From: Firmicutes bacterium UBA5227
GTDB taxonomy: Bacteria > Bacillota > Clostridia > Tissierellales > Sedimentibacteraceae
Reading direction: 5' to 3'
Length of the DNA stretch: 31,008 bases
Assembly (NCBI GenBank): GCA_002409285.1
Contig: DHUT01000100.1
Coordinates: forward strand, 117,868 to 148,875
Shown here: one piece after another, positions 1-6,821 of the stretch
Layout: each line of letters opens with the position of its first letter
Numbering within the stretch: the stretch's first letter is position 1
The notes under the pieces: model-generated
Told to the model about the DNA's origin: nothing
The model's input: the letters and a program-made list of their open reading frames with translations, nothing else
Databases searched by the model: none
Program-made: the position numbers and the translations under genes

Positions 1-32
1 GAATCTTTAATTTCTTTCATTGTCATATTCAT
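1..32 (-). CDS. 5' end of a minus-strand gene running off the window
   Basis: Reading the minus strand from 32 gives MNMTMKEIKDS before the window ends. The ATG is preceded by GGAGG about 5 nt upstream, and a strong promoter lies at 63-91, so a real gene begins here. Only 10-11 residues are visible, too few to recognise a family. A second ATG (residue 3) and a third (residue 5) are in frame, but the first has the best placed ribosome binding site. Confidence 0.6.
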   Translation of the reverse strand, partial: MNMTMKEIKD

Positions 33-62
33 AAGTACCTCCGTGATTTCATTTGATAATGT

Positions 63-91
63 ATTATACCATGTAAAATGCAATTTGTAAA
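63..91 (-). promoter_or_regulatory. Sigma-A type promoter of the truncated left-end gene
   Basis: On the minus strand TTTACA (86-91) is separated by exactly 17 bp from TATAAT (63-68), about 30 bp upstream of the ATG at 32. Hexamers and spacing match the housekeeping consensus closely. Confidence 0.65.
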
Positions 92-285
92 TAGTTAAAT
101 GCAAAAAACATAAAAAATTTTCCGTGAAAACAATTGCTTTTGCAATTTAACATTTTAATCACTCAAAAAACGCTGATACATATCAAAGCAATTAAAAGTA
201 AATATTGGCAAAAATGCAGGCAAGCTTGTAAAAGTTTCAAACAGGCTTCATCACTAATTTGTTCGCTCCCTTACGTTCGCACAAA

Positions 286-371
286 TCTGAAAAACAGGGT
301 TAGGGCTATGGCAGACTCTGAAAAACAGGGTTAGGGCTATGGCAGGCTCTGAAAAACTGGGTTAGGGCTAT
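286..371. repeat. Three tandem copies of a 31-bp unit
   Basis: A unit starting TCTGAAAAACAGGGTTAGGG begins at 286, 317 and 348, a strict period of 31 bp. Copies 1 and 2 differ by only a base or two, and copy 3 has a C-to-T-like change (AACTGGG) and is cut short by the A-run at about 371. The repeat is non-coding, lies between two minus-strand genes and abuts the terminator at 373-405. Function unknown; it could be a slippage product or a fragment of a dispersed repeat. Confidence 0.85.
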
Positions 372-372
372 A

Positions 373-405
373 AAAAAAACAGGAACACAGTTTAACTGTG
401 TTCCT
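373..405 (-). terminator. Rho-independent terminator of the purine permease gene
   Basis: Perfect 10-bp inverted repeat AGGAACACAG (381-390) / CTGTGTTCCT (396-405) with a 5-nt loop. On the minus strand it is followed by a run of eight T (373-380 region), so it terminates transcripts coming from the permease that stops at 433. Confidence 0.85.
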
Positions 406-432
406 AAAATTACTTTACTTTGCTTAAATTAA

Positions 433-1893
433 TTATTGAATAATGGCCAGGACAACAAAGTTTAACAGGAACAATAATGTTGAAACCTTCAATATAGGAT
501 GAACTTCTTTGAATTGTCCTTTGCAAATTTTAACTATGCAGTAGAAAATGAAACCTGCTGCAATTCCGTAAGAAATGCTGTAACCTAATCCCATGAACAC
601 TGATGAAAAGAATGCTGGTATTGCTTCTTCCAAGTCTTCCCAATTAATTTTTGTAAATGATGACATCATCATGACGCCCACTATAATCAGTACGGGTGAT
701 GTTGCTGCCGAAGGAACTATTCCTGCGATAGGTGCAATTAAAATGCAGGCAAGGAACAAAAGTGCTGTTACCACACTTGTTAAGCCTGTACGTCCTCCGG
801 CGCCTATTCCGGCGGCGCTTTCAACATATGTTGTTGTATTTGAAGTTCCGAATACTGCTCCTATTGATGTAGCTATTGCATCTGCAAATAAGGCTTTATC
901 CATTTTAGATTTGAAGCCCGTGCTTGTTTCAAGAGCTTTCTGGTCTTCCTCGCTGAAAATTCCGCTTCTTCTGCCTGTACCTATAAATGTTCCTATCGTA
1001 TCAAATGTATCTGATAAGCTGAATGCAAATATAGTCATTAAAACAAGAGGAATACGTGAAGGGTCGGAAAATAACGACTGCATTCCGTTAGAACCAAAGG
1101 CTGCACCAAAGGTTATACCAAGTTCAGAAAATGCTGTTTTCCAGCCTTGAGAGCTTAGTGAAACATTAGAAATGTCCACAACTCCGAACGGAATTCCAAT
1201 TAAAGTTGTAGCTACAATACTTATTAGAACAGCACCTCTGACATTCTTTATAAGGAGAATAACTAACAATACCAATCCTATTAAAGCAAGCTGTGTTGCA
1301 GGGTTTGTAAAATTTACAAGAGCAGGGACAATACCGCCGCTGGTAACAACGGAAAAAATACCATTGTAGGTTGCATCTGCTACAAAAGGTTGGTTATTTA
1401 TTGAAAGTATATTTGTATTGTCAGAAGTAAACTGAATTATGTTTGCTCCCTTAAGTCCAATGTAAGCTATAAAAATCCCTATTCCTCCGCTGATTGCATT
1501 CTGCAGGCTTTCAGGGATTGCTTTAATTATACTTTTTCTGATTTTAGTAACTGTAATGAATATGTTTAAGAGACCGCATATAAATACCAGTGCCAGCGCC
1601 TGTTCCCAAGAGAAACCAAGTGCAAAAACAACAGTATATGTGAAAAATGCATTAAGCCCCATTCCGGGAGCTTGTGCGTAAGGGACATTCGCAAACAGTC
1701 CCATTACAAGAGTTCCTATTGCCGCTGATATAATTGTGGCTAAAAATACTGCCTGAGACGGCATCCCAGTAGCTGATAAAATTGACGGATTGACAAATAT
1801 AATATAAGACATAGCAAAGAAAGTAGTAAATCCGGCCATTATTTCTGTTGACACATTTGTGCCGTTTTCTTTAAGTTTAAAAAATTTTTCCAT
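433..1893 (-). CDS. pbuG: NCS2 family purine permease (PbuG/AzgA type, guanine/hypoxanthine)
   Basis: An integral membrane transporter of 486 residues that probably imports guanine and hypoxanthine by ion symport. The sequence shows the AzgA/PbuG subgroup hallmarks: N-terminal TEIMAGFTTFFAMSYIIFVN, the PGMGLNAFF segment in TM3, and the central GTSNTTTYVESAAGIGAGGR signature, with about a dozen hydrophobic segments over the normal family length. The start is placed at 1893 because AAGGAGG lies 4 nt upstream of this ATG (an adjacent ATG at 1896 is too close); the longer open frame to 1956 would add 21 residues without a ribosome binding site. It is monocistronic, between a guanine-class riboswitch with its own terminator and the terminator at 373-405. 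Substrate class is supported by both family and riboswitch; the exact purine range is inferred. Confidence 0.92.
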   Translation of the reverse strand: MEKFFKLKENGTNVSTEIMAGFTTFFAMSYIIFVNPSILSATGMPSQAVFLATIISAAIGTLVMGLFANVPYAQAPGMGLNAFFTYTVVFALGFSWEQALALVFICGLLNIFITVTKIRKSIIKAIPESLQNAISGGIGIFIAYIGLKGANIIQFTSDNTNILSINNQPFVADATYNGIFSVVTSGGIVPALVNFTNPATQLALIGLVLLVILLIKNVRGAVLISIVATTLIGIPFGVVDISNVSLSSQGWKTAFSELGITFGAAFGSNGMQSLFSDPSRIPLVLMTIFAFSLSDTFDTIGTFIGTGRRSGIFSEEDQKALETSTGFKSKMDKALFADAIATSIGAVFGTSNTTTYVESAAGIGAGGRTGLTSVVTALLFLACILIAPIAGIVPSAATSPVLIIVGVMMMSSFTKINWEDLEEAIPAFFSSVFMGLGYSISYGIAAGFIFYCIVKICKGQFKEVHPILKVSTLLFLLNFVVLAIIQ

Positions 1894-1985
1894 CATTCCT
1901 CCTTGTATTATAAAAGTTAAAATTATAAATATTAATCCTTTGTTTACTATCTCCAACTTTAATATTAATATAAAGCTAAAAGAAA

Positions 1986-2011
1986 TAAAAAAACGAATAG
2001 AAACCTATTCG
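1986..2011 (-). terminator. Riboswitch expression-platform terminator
   Basis: On the minus strand CGAATAG, a 4-nt loop and CTATTCG (1994-2011) are followed by seven T (1987-1993). It lies between the purine aptamer and the permease start, so it is the likely ligand-controlled terminator of an OFF switch. Confidence 0.8.
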
Positions 2012-2037
2012 CATCATAATTGGATAAAGTAATACAA

Positions 2038-2106
2038 ATCAATAGTCAAACAATTTAAGGCTGTTTGGTAGAAACTTTGGAACCATATTATCCATATTAT
2101 ATTGAT
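2038..2106 (-). promoter_or_regulatory. Purine riboswitch aptamer, guanine class
   Basis: The minus strand carries the conserved purine-riboswitch core: TATAAT after P1, the ATATGG loop, AGTTTCTACC in J2/3, the CCTTAAA loop of P3 and GACTAT in J3/1. P1 is ATCAATA (2100-2106) / TATTGAT (2038-2044), P2 is TGGA/TCCA and P3 is AAACA/TGTTT. The discriminating base in J3/1 is C (GACTAT, not GATTAT), which predicts binding of guanine or hypoxanthine rather than adenine. It precedes the permease at 433-1893, with a terminator in between. Confidence 0.92.
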
Positions 2107-2133
2107 GCGCTAATATTTAATTTTTACCTTTGT

Positions 2134-2162
2134 ATTATAGCTTAATTTAGGACAAGAGGCAA
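2134..2162 (-). promoter_or_regulatory. Promoter of the riboswitch-permease transcript
   Basis: Minus-strand TTGCCT (2157-2162), a 17-bp spacer and TATAAT (2134-2139) lie about 27 bp upstream of aptamer helix P1. Confidence 0.7.
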
Positions 2163-2165
2163 TAC

Positions 2166-2226
2166 ATTTTACAAATATATTTTGGAAAAACGTGACCATC
2201 GTGAAATGTTTCAGGCGGTCAGACAA
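2166..2226 (-). terminator. Possible weak terminator after the MacB-like fragment
   Basis: On the minus strand, immediately after the stop at 2227, TGACC and GGTCA can pair across an imperfect stem, followed by CGTTTTT. Mismatches in the stem make this weak. Confidence 0.35.
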
Positions 2227-2934
2227 TCATTCATATCTTAATGCATCAACAGGTCTTAATTTAGATGCTTTATTTGCAGGGTACAATCCAAAGAATACTC
2301 CGACTGCCAGAGAAAATATGAATGCTGCTAAAATAACGGGTAAATTTATATTATAGGTTATGCCCATCATATTGCTTACAAAATACGAAACCAGCATACC
2401 TGCAACAGAACCTAATATACCTCCCACTCCGCTTATTACCGAGGACTCAATCAGAAACTGTATTAGAATATTGCTTCTTCCGGCTCCTATAGCCTTACGT
2501 ATACCTATTTCCCTTGTTCTTTCAGTCACCGTGACAAGCATGATATTCATTATGCCTATTCCTCCCACAAGAAGGGAAATACCTGCTATTCCCCCCAGCA
2601 TTGCCGTAAGCATCGCCGTGGTTTCACTCAGCACCTCCAGCATTTCATCCTGACTGAACACATTATAATAATTCTCATCGCCAAAATAATCAAAAAGATA
2701 ATTTTCAATATTTTTCTTTGCAATAGAAGACTCTTCTGCGGAATTAGCCTGTACTGTTATGCTGCTAACCTGATTTATGCTATTTTGCCTCATCAGAGAG
2801 GTTACAGGGACTATTACTATATCGTTGCTGTCTCCTGTGGAAGAACTGCTTTTTTCCTTCAGGGTTCCCACAACAGCATATTTTTCACCACCTATAGATA
2901 TGTTTTTCCCAATAGGGTTATCCCGGTTGAACAA
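2227..2934 (-). pseudogene. C-terminal half of a MacB-type ABC permease (FtsX domain), 5' end deleted
   Basis: Encodes the last half of a MacB-like efflux permease: end of the extracellular domain (DLFNRDNPIGK onward), then the FtsX domain with three hydrophobic helices including the LLVGGIGIMNIMLV and REIGIRKAIGA motifs and the terminal LRPVDALRYE. The first helix, most of the extracellular domain and any ATPase gene are absent. Homology-like sequence (GSSTTEDLF) continues upstream of the nominal TTG at 2934 to about 2967, inside the adaptor gene but in another frame, and there is no start codon with a ribosome binding site. This is best explained by a deletion that fused the two genes. It is unlikely to make a working transporter. 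Confidence 0.75.
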
Positions 2935-3875
2935 GTCTTCTGTTGTTGATGATCCAATTTCACAGCTATTTCGAATTCAATATCGGAGCTTTCAATTGCT
3001 GCTATTATATCTCCATTTTTTATGTATAACCCCTTTTTAGCATCAACTGATTTTATTTTTCCGCTTACTTTTGATGTTACATCTTTCTCCATAACATCAA
3101 TTATTGTTCCGTTTTCTATTGCCTGATATGTGCCCTGCAAGTTGCTGATGGAGACCTGTGCTAAATCACCTACACTGAATCCTCCGGGGTTTCTGATTTT
3201 AACAGTTACAAGATATCCGAATATTCCTCCTCCCATTTGAACAGGCGTGCTGTTTTTTTCGGTGATGCTTCCTTCGCATGTTTCAAAGGATTTTGGCATA
3301 AATACTGAAGCTGTATCACCAACAGAAATATTTTCATACTGTTCCTTTGTAAAATATACTTCTATGTAGGAATTGTCAGTATCCTTTATTGTGGCTATTG
3401 ATGAACCGCTGTTTATGTTATCACCTGTTTCAATTTTCACATCTGACAGAATTCCAGAAATGGGTGAGTAGATATTTAAATTTTCCCTGTTTTCATACAG
3501 CTCATTTAATTCTCTTTGAAGTTTTTCAATATTCAGATTGATATCGTTTAGTTTTGTGCTGACATCATCGGATGTATCGGATTTTAATGATATTAAAACC
3601 TGATTTGCTTTAACCGAATCTCCCTCGGTAACATAGACGGTATCAACTGTGCCGTCAATTTCTGATTTTACCGACCTCTTATCAACCGGATTAACAGTTC
3701 CGCTTTCTGATACAGAAATGGTTATGTCTCCTCTTGCAACAGTGTGCTGTACTTCGTTTGAAGAGACTTCATTTGCGGAGCTGACAGTTGCTTTTTGCCT
3801 AAAATATATGAATGCAAAAGCAGCACCGGCAACAATTAATACAGTTGTTAATACCTTTATTTTTTTAATTTTCAT
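2892..3875 (-). CDS. MacA/HlyD-type efflux adaptor, C-terminus replaced at a deletion junction
   Basis: A 327-residue membrane-anchored adaptor. Residues 7-25 form an N-terminal membrane anchor, followed by a biotinyl-lipoyl-like domain (DGTVDTVYVTEGDSVKANQV), a short coiled-coil around residues 105-130, a second lipoyl half (PISGILSDVKIETGD), a beta-barrel segment and a later VSGKIKSVDAKKG repeat. In intact systems such adaptors link a MacB-type ABC permease to the exterior. After roughly residue 308 (IEFEIA) the reading frame enters permease-derived DNA out of frame, giving about 17 meaningless residues before the stop. Start at 3875 is supported by AAGAAAGGA 7-8 nt upstream. No ATPase gene is present next to it, so the protein, if made, is probably an orphan. 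Confidence 0.7.
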   Translation of the reverse strand: MKIKKIKVLTTVLIVAGAAFAFIYFRQKATVSSANEVSSNEVQHTVARGDITISVSESGTVNPVDKRSVKSEIDGTVDTVYVTEGDSVKANQVLISLKSDTSDDVSTKLNDINLNIEKLQRELNELYENRENLNIYSPISGILSDVKIETGDNINSGSSIATIKDTDNSYIEVYFTKEQYENISVGDTASVFMPKSFETCEGSITEKNSTPVQMGGGIFGYLVTVKIRNPGGFSVGDLAQVSISNLQGTYQAIENGTIIDVMEKDVTSKVSGKIKSVDAKKGLYIKNGDIIAAIESSDIEFEIAVKLDHQQQKTCSTGITLLGKTYL

Positions 3876-3962
3876 ATATTATTCCTTTCTTTAAAATTAA
3901 ATTGTATATGTATCATTGATATGTTACTTCTGTAATGTGATAAAAATGTGTTAAAAGCAAAT

Positions 3963-3992
3963 AAAAAAACTGCCTCTTAATTAAGAGACAGT
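3963..3992 (-). terminator. Rho-independent terminator of the CAP-domain gene
   Basis: ACTG-C-CTCTTAATTAAGAG-A-CAGT (3969-3992) forms a long stem with one internal mismatch; on the minus strand it ends in seven T, 66 bp after the CAP gene stop. Confidence 0.8.
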
Positions 3993-4057
3993 CAAAGTTA
4001 ATTAACCTTAGTCAAATGTTTTTCAAACATATTAAGCTGTTGCCCTGTAACGTTGTC

Positions 4058-4822
4058 TTAGTTAGTAAACATTTGTGTCCAGTAAGGTGTTCCGTTAGAA
4101 TTGATAACGTAACCAACACCTATCTTTGAATAGTTGGATGAAAGGATATTGGCTCTGTGTCCTGATGAATTCATCCATGCTGTTACTACTGATTCGGGTG
4201 TTCTTTGACCAGAGGCAATGTTTTCACCCCATGCTGACCATTTTATGCCGAATTGGCTCAGCATATTTCCTGCACTTCCGTATGTTGGAGACTGATGTGC
4301 AAAATAGTTGTTGTCCGCCATATCCTTGGATTTAAGTCTTGCAACATTCGAAATTGCTGAATCCAGTTTAAGTGCAGGCAATCCTTCCTTTTCTCTTTCT
4401 ACGTTTACAAGTTCTGCTACTTTTTGTTCATATGACGAAACTGCTGTGTTTGCATTGCTATTTGTTTCGGGTTTTTGTATTGCCGGTGCTTCAGGCTCTT
4501 GTGCAGCTGTGTCTTCAGGCTGAGTTGCATCGGGCTTTGTATGTACCGGATATGCAGTATTTGGATATTTATCCTTTTCTGCAGGCTTCTGTTTATTATT
4601 CAACAAGGCATTGCAGTCAATTGAATTTAAGTCTACAGTCTTACCATTTACAGTAACCTTGTAATTTGTATTCGAGTTGGTAAATTTACTTGAATAACTT
4701 TTCAATAAGTTGCTGAAATCATATTTTGATGTGCTTGTGCAAGCTTTTTCCGCAGCGAAGGCAGTTGTTGATGAAATTGCCAGTGCTGCTGTTAATGATA
4801 ATGCTAATACTTTTTTCTTCAT
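4058..4822 (-). CDS. Secreted CAP-domain (SCP/PR1-like, YkwD type) protein
   Basis: A 254-residue exported protein. Residues 1-23 are a signal peptide (MKKKVLALSLTAALAISSTT, cleavage near AFA-AE). A Pro/Glu/Thr-rich linker spans about residues 75-130. The C-terminal CAP domain (about 133-252) contains LVNVEREKEGLPALKLD, the FAHQSP segment with His, GENIASG, AWMNSSGHRANILSSNY and the terminal IGVGY, which are the family signatures and supply the conserved His/Glu residues. Related Bacillus and Clostridium proteins are found in spore coats or the cell wall, but their biochemical activity is not settled. GGAG lies 7 nt upstream of the ATG. A terminator follows, so it is monocistronic. Confidence 0.9.
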   Translation of the reverse strand: MKKKVLALSLTAALAISSTTAFAAEKACTSTSKYDFSNLLKSYSSKFTNSNTNYKVTVNGKTVDLNSIDCNALLNNKQKPAEKDKYPNTAYPVHTKPDATQPEDTAAQEPEAPAIQKPETNSNANTAVSSYEQKVAELVNVEREKEGLPALKLDSAISNVARLKSKDMADNNYFAHQSPTYGSAGNMLSQFGIKWSAWGENIASGQRTPESVVTAWMNSSGHRANILSSNYSKIGVGYVINSNGTPYWTQMFTN

Positions 4823-4835
4823 AATGTACTCCTAT

Positions 4836-4913
4836 TTAGTCTTTAGATTTTTGAGAAGCGGATCTACCTACTTCTTTGGAAATTTTAGAACTTGTTAATG
4901 AGTTTTTCGTCAT
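4836..4913 (-). CDS. Possible leaderless 25-residue ORF upstream of the CAP gene
   Basis: Reads MTKNSLTSSKISKEVGRSAS plus five more residues, a Ser/Lys-rich peptide, ending 14 bp before the CAP ATG. There is no Shine-Dalgarno sequence, but a TATAAT (4920-4925) ends 6 nt before the ATG, so a transcript could start at the ATG. It may equally be chance in a 5' UTR. Confidence 0.2.
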   Translation of the reverse strand: MTKNSLTSSKISKEVGRSASQKSKD

Positions 4914-4954
4914 GAAGAGATTATAGCACCTAAGGGGCATCAATAAAACGCACA

Positions 4955-4983
4955 ATAATTTGTCCAAATGACAAATGTGTCAA
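4955..4983 (-). promoter_or_regulatory. Candidate promoter overlapped by a perfect palindrome, CAP gene
   Basis: Minus-strand TTGACA (4978-4983), 17 bp, AATTAT (4955-4960). The spacer contains ATTTGTC-atttg-GACAAAT (4958-4976), a 7-bp perfect inverted repeat positioned like a repressor operator. A second -10-like TATAAT lies at 4920-4925 without a good -35. Confidence 0.4.
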
Positions 4984-5148
4984 GAATATTACAGCATCTT
5001 GAAAAAAAAAAAGAATAATACAATATTATTACAGATATCACGTACTAAGACAAAAACACTTAAGAAATACTTAATTAGGTTGGAATCAATTATAAACAGC
5101 ATCCATTATTTACATACATAAACGAATGAGACAAATGAGAATAAATTC

Positions 5149-5177
5149 TTGACATTGATAACAATTTATATTATCAT
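5149..5177 (+). promoter_or_regulatory. Promoter of the tyrS T-box transcript
   Basis: TTGACA (5149-5154), 17-bp spacer, TATCAT (5172-5177), about 60 bp upstream of the T-box leader. An alternative -10 TATAAT at 5183-5188 lacks a matching -35. Confidence 0.55.
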
Positions 5178-5234
5178 CCTTTTATAATATACTATCATGA
5201 CATTGAAGGAAGATAAGTAACAATTTGGTTACAA

Positions 5235-5410
5235 AACAGAGAGTAGGTCGGCGGGTGAAAGATCTTCAGCACAAAATGTGAAATACACTTCCGGAGTTAC
5301 TGTGGGAAACCATGGCGGAGACCGACCGATAAAGCGGAGCAGAGACAATTAAATTGTGAATTAAGGTGGTACCACGGGGTTATCTCGTCCTTTCGGACAG
5401 GTAACCTTTT
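5235..5410 (+). promoter_or_regulatory. Tyrosine-specific T-box leader with terminator
   Basis: This leader senses uncharged tRNA-Tyr. The base of stem I can pair GGTCGG (5246-5251) with CCGACC (5322-5327). The specifier region GGAGTTACTG (5293-5302) offers UAC, a tyrosine codon, matching the downstream gene. The T-box AAGGTGGTACCACGG is at 5363-5377 and is followed by a terminator, GGTTATCTCGTCC / GGACAGGTAACC (5378-5406) and TTTT. Uncharged tRNA would stabilise the antiterminator and allow tyrS transcription. Confidence 0.93.
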
Positions 5411-5441
5411 ATTATTATTTAAATTGAAAACGGAGGGAATT

Positions 5442-6674
5442 ATGAAACAGGGAAATGTCTTTGACGTATTGAAAGAAAGAGGCTATTTAGAGCAATGTAC
5501 TCATGAAGAAGAAATAAGAGAGCTATTGGGCAGGGAATCAGTTACATTTTATATAGGATTTGACCCTACAGCAGACAGCCTTCACATAGGTCATTTTATA
5601 CAGATAATGGTTATGTCCATAATGCAGCAATATGGGCACAGACCTATAGCTTTGCTGGGTGGCGGAACTACAATGATTGGAGATCCAAGCGACAGAACCG
5701 GGATGCGTTCCATAATGACACAGGAAACAATTGCTCAAAATGCAGAAAACTTTAAGAGGGTATTTGAGAAATTCATTGATTTTACAGATGATAAGGCTAT
5801 AATGGATAATAACGCAAACTGGTTACTTCCATTAAACTTTCTGGACTTTATGAGAGAAGTTGGCGTTCATTTTTCTGTCAACAGAATGTTGGCGGCAGAA
5901 TGTTATAAAAACAGGATGGAGCAGGGGCTTACGTTCTTTGAATTTGGCTACATGCTCATGCAAAGCTACGACTTTTACATGTTAAATCAGAAATATAACT
6001 GCAAGATGCAGTTAGGTGGCAACGATCAGTGGTCAAATATCATAGGAGGAGTGGAACTTACAAAGAAAAAAGCCGGAAATCAGGTTTATGGAATGACATT
6101 TGCCCTGCTGACCAACAGTGAAGGGAAAAAGATGGGAAAGACTGAAAAAGGAGCGTTGTGGCTGGATAGGAATAAAACATCCCCCTATGAATTTTATCAG
6201 TACTGGAGAAATATTGATGATGCTGATGTTGAAAAGTGTCTGGCACTTCTCACATTTCTGCCTATGGATGAAGTAAGACGGCTTGGAAGTCTAAAAGATG
6301 CGGAAATAAACAAGGCAAAGGAAGTTCTTGCCTATGAGGTTACGAAGCTTATTCATTCCGAAGAGGATGCCATAAAAGCTCAGGAAGCTGCAAGAGCATT
6401 ATTTGGTGCAGGAACCGATTCTGAAAATATGCCAACTACAGAATTGACAAGAGCTGAACTAAGAGAAGGGATGACAGTTATCGACCTTATGGTAAAAGCT
6501 GGATTAATTAAGAGCAAAAGCGAAGGAAGAAGATTGATCGAACAATCGGGAGTAATGGTCAATGACAAGGTTGTAGAGGATGTAAGCGCAGCAGTATACG
6601 AAAAGGATTTTGAAGAGGGAAAACTGATAATTAAAAAAGGAAAAAAAGTATACAAAAAAATTAAATTAAGTTAA
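5442..6674 (+). CDS. tyrS: Tyrosyl-tRNA synthetase
   Basis: Cytoplasmic class I aminoacyl-tRNA synthetase of 410 residues that charges tRNA-Tyr. The HIGH motif is intact at residues 48-51 (HIGH, after FDPTADSL), the KMSKS-equivalent is KMGKT near residue 230, and the tyrosine/tRNA pocket motif GGNDQWSNI is present. The C-terminus contains an S4-like RNA-binding domain (GRRLIEQSGVMVNDKVV). Start chosen at 5442 because CGGAGGGAATT gives a well spaced ribosome binding site; an in-frame TTG at 5424 has none. Expression is governed by the T-box just upstream. It appears to be monocistronic, since a new promoter follows at 6701. Confidence 0.97.
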   Translation: MKQGNVFDVLKERGYLEQCTHEEEIRELLGRESVTFYIGFDPTADSLHIGHFIQIMVMSIMQQYGHRPIALLGGGTTMIGDPSDRTGMRSIMTQETIAQNAENFKRVFEKFIDFTDDKAIMDNNANWLLPLNFLDFMREVGVHFSVNRMLAAECYKNRMEQGLTFFEFGYMLMQSYDFYMLNQKYNCKMQLGGNDQWSNIIGGVELTKKKAGNQVYGMTFALLTNSEGKKMGKTEKGALWLDRNKTSPYEFYQYWRNIDDADVEKCLALLTFLPMDEVRRLGSLKDAEINKAKEVLAYEVTKLIHSEEDAIKAQEAARALFGAGTDSENMPTTELTRAELREGMTVIDLMVKAGLIKSKSEGRRLIEQSGVMVNDKVVEDVSAAVYEKDFEEGKLIIKKGKKVYKKIKLS

Positions 6675-6700
6675 TATAACGATTTATGTATTTTTATCGG

Positions 6701-6729
6701 TTTACAATCAGTGTTTATTATGATATAAT
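6701..6729 (+). promoter_or_regulatory. Promoter of the flavin lipoprotein gene
   Basis: TTTACA (6701-6706), 17-bp spacer, TATAAT (6724-6729), about 92 bp upstream of the ATG at 6822. Confidence 0.7.
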
Positions 6730-6821
6730 GTTTGTTAGAAAAGTAGCAAACAATCGTGCTTTTCATTTTTAATATTATTGTGATGAACTATTGTCACAGA
6801 AGACAAACACAGGAGGACAAA

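Noticed and set aside
293..371. GGGTTAGGG words resembling telomere repeats
   Set aside because: The true period is 31 bp and the word occurs once per unit; there is no telomeric array in this bacterial sequence.
286..371. CRISPR array
   Set aside because: The copies are directly adjacent with no unique spacers, and no cas genes are present.
593..1150. Plus-strand open frame of 185 codons inside the permease gene
   Set aside because: It is the antisense shadow of the PbuG-type permease, with no ribosome binding site and no family features.
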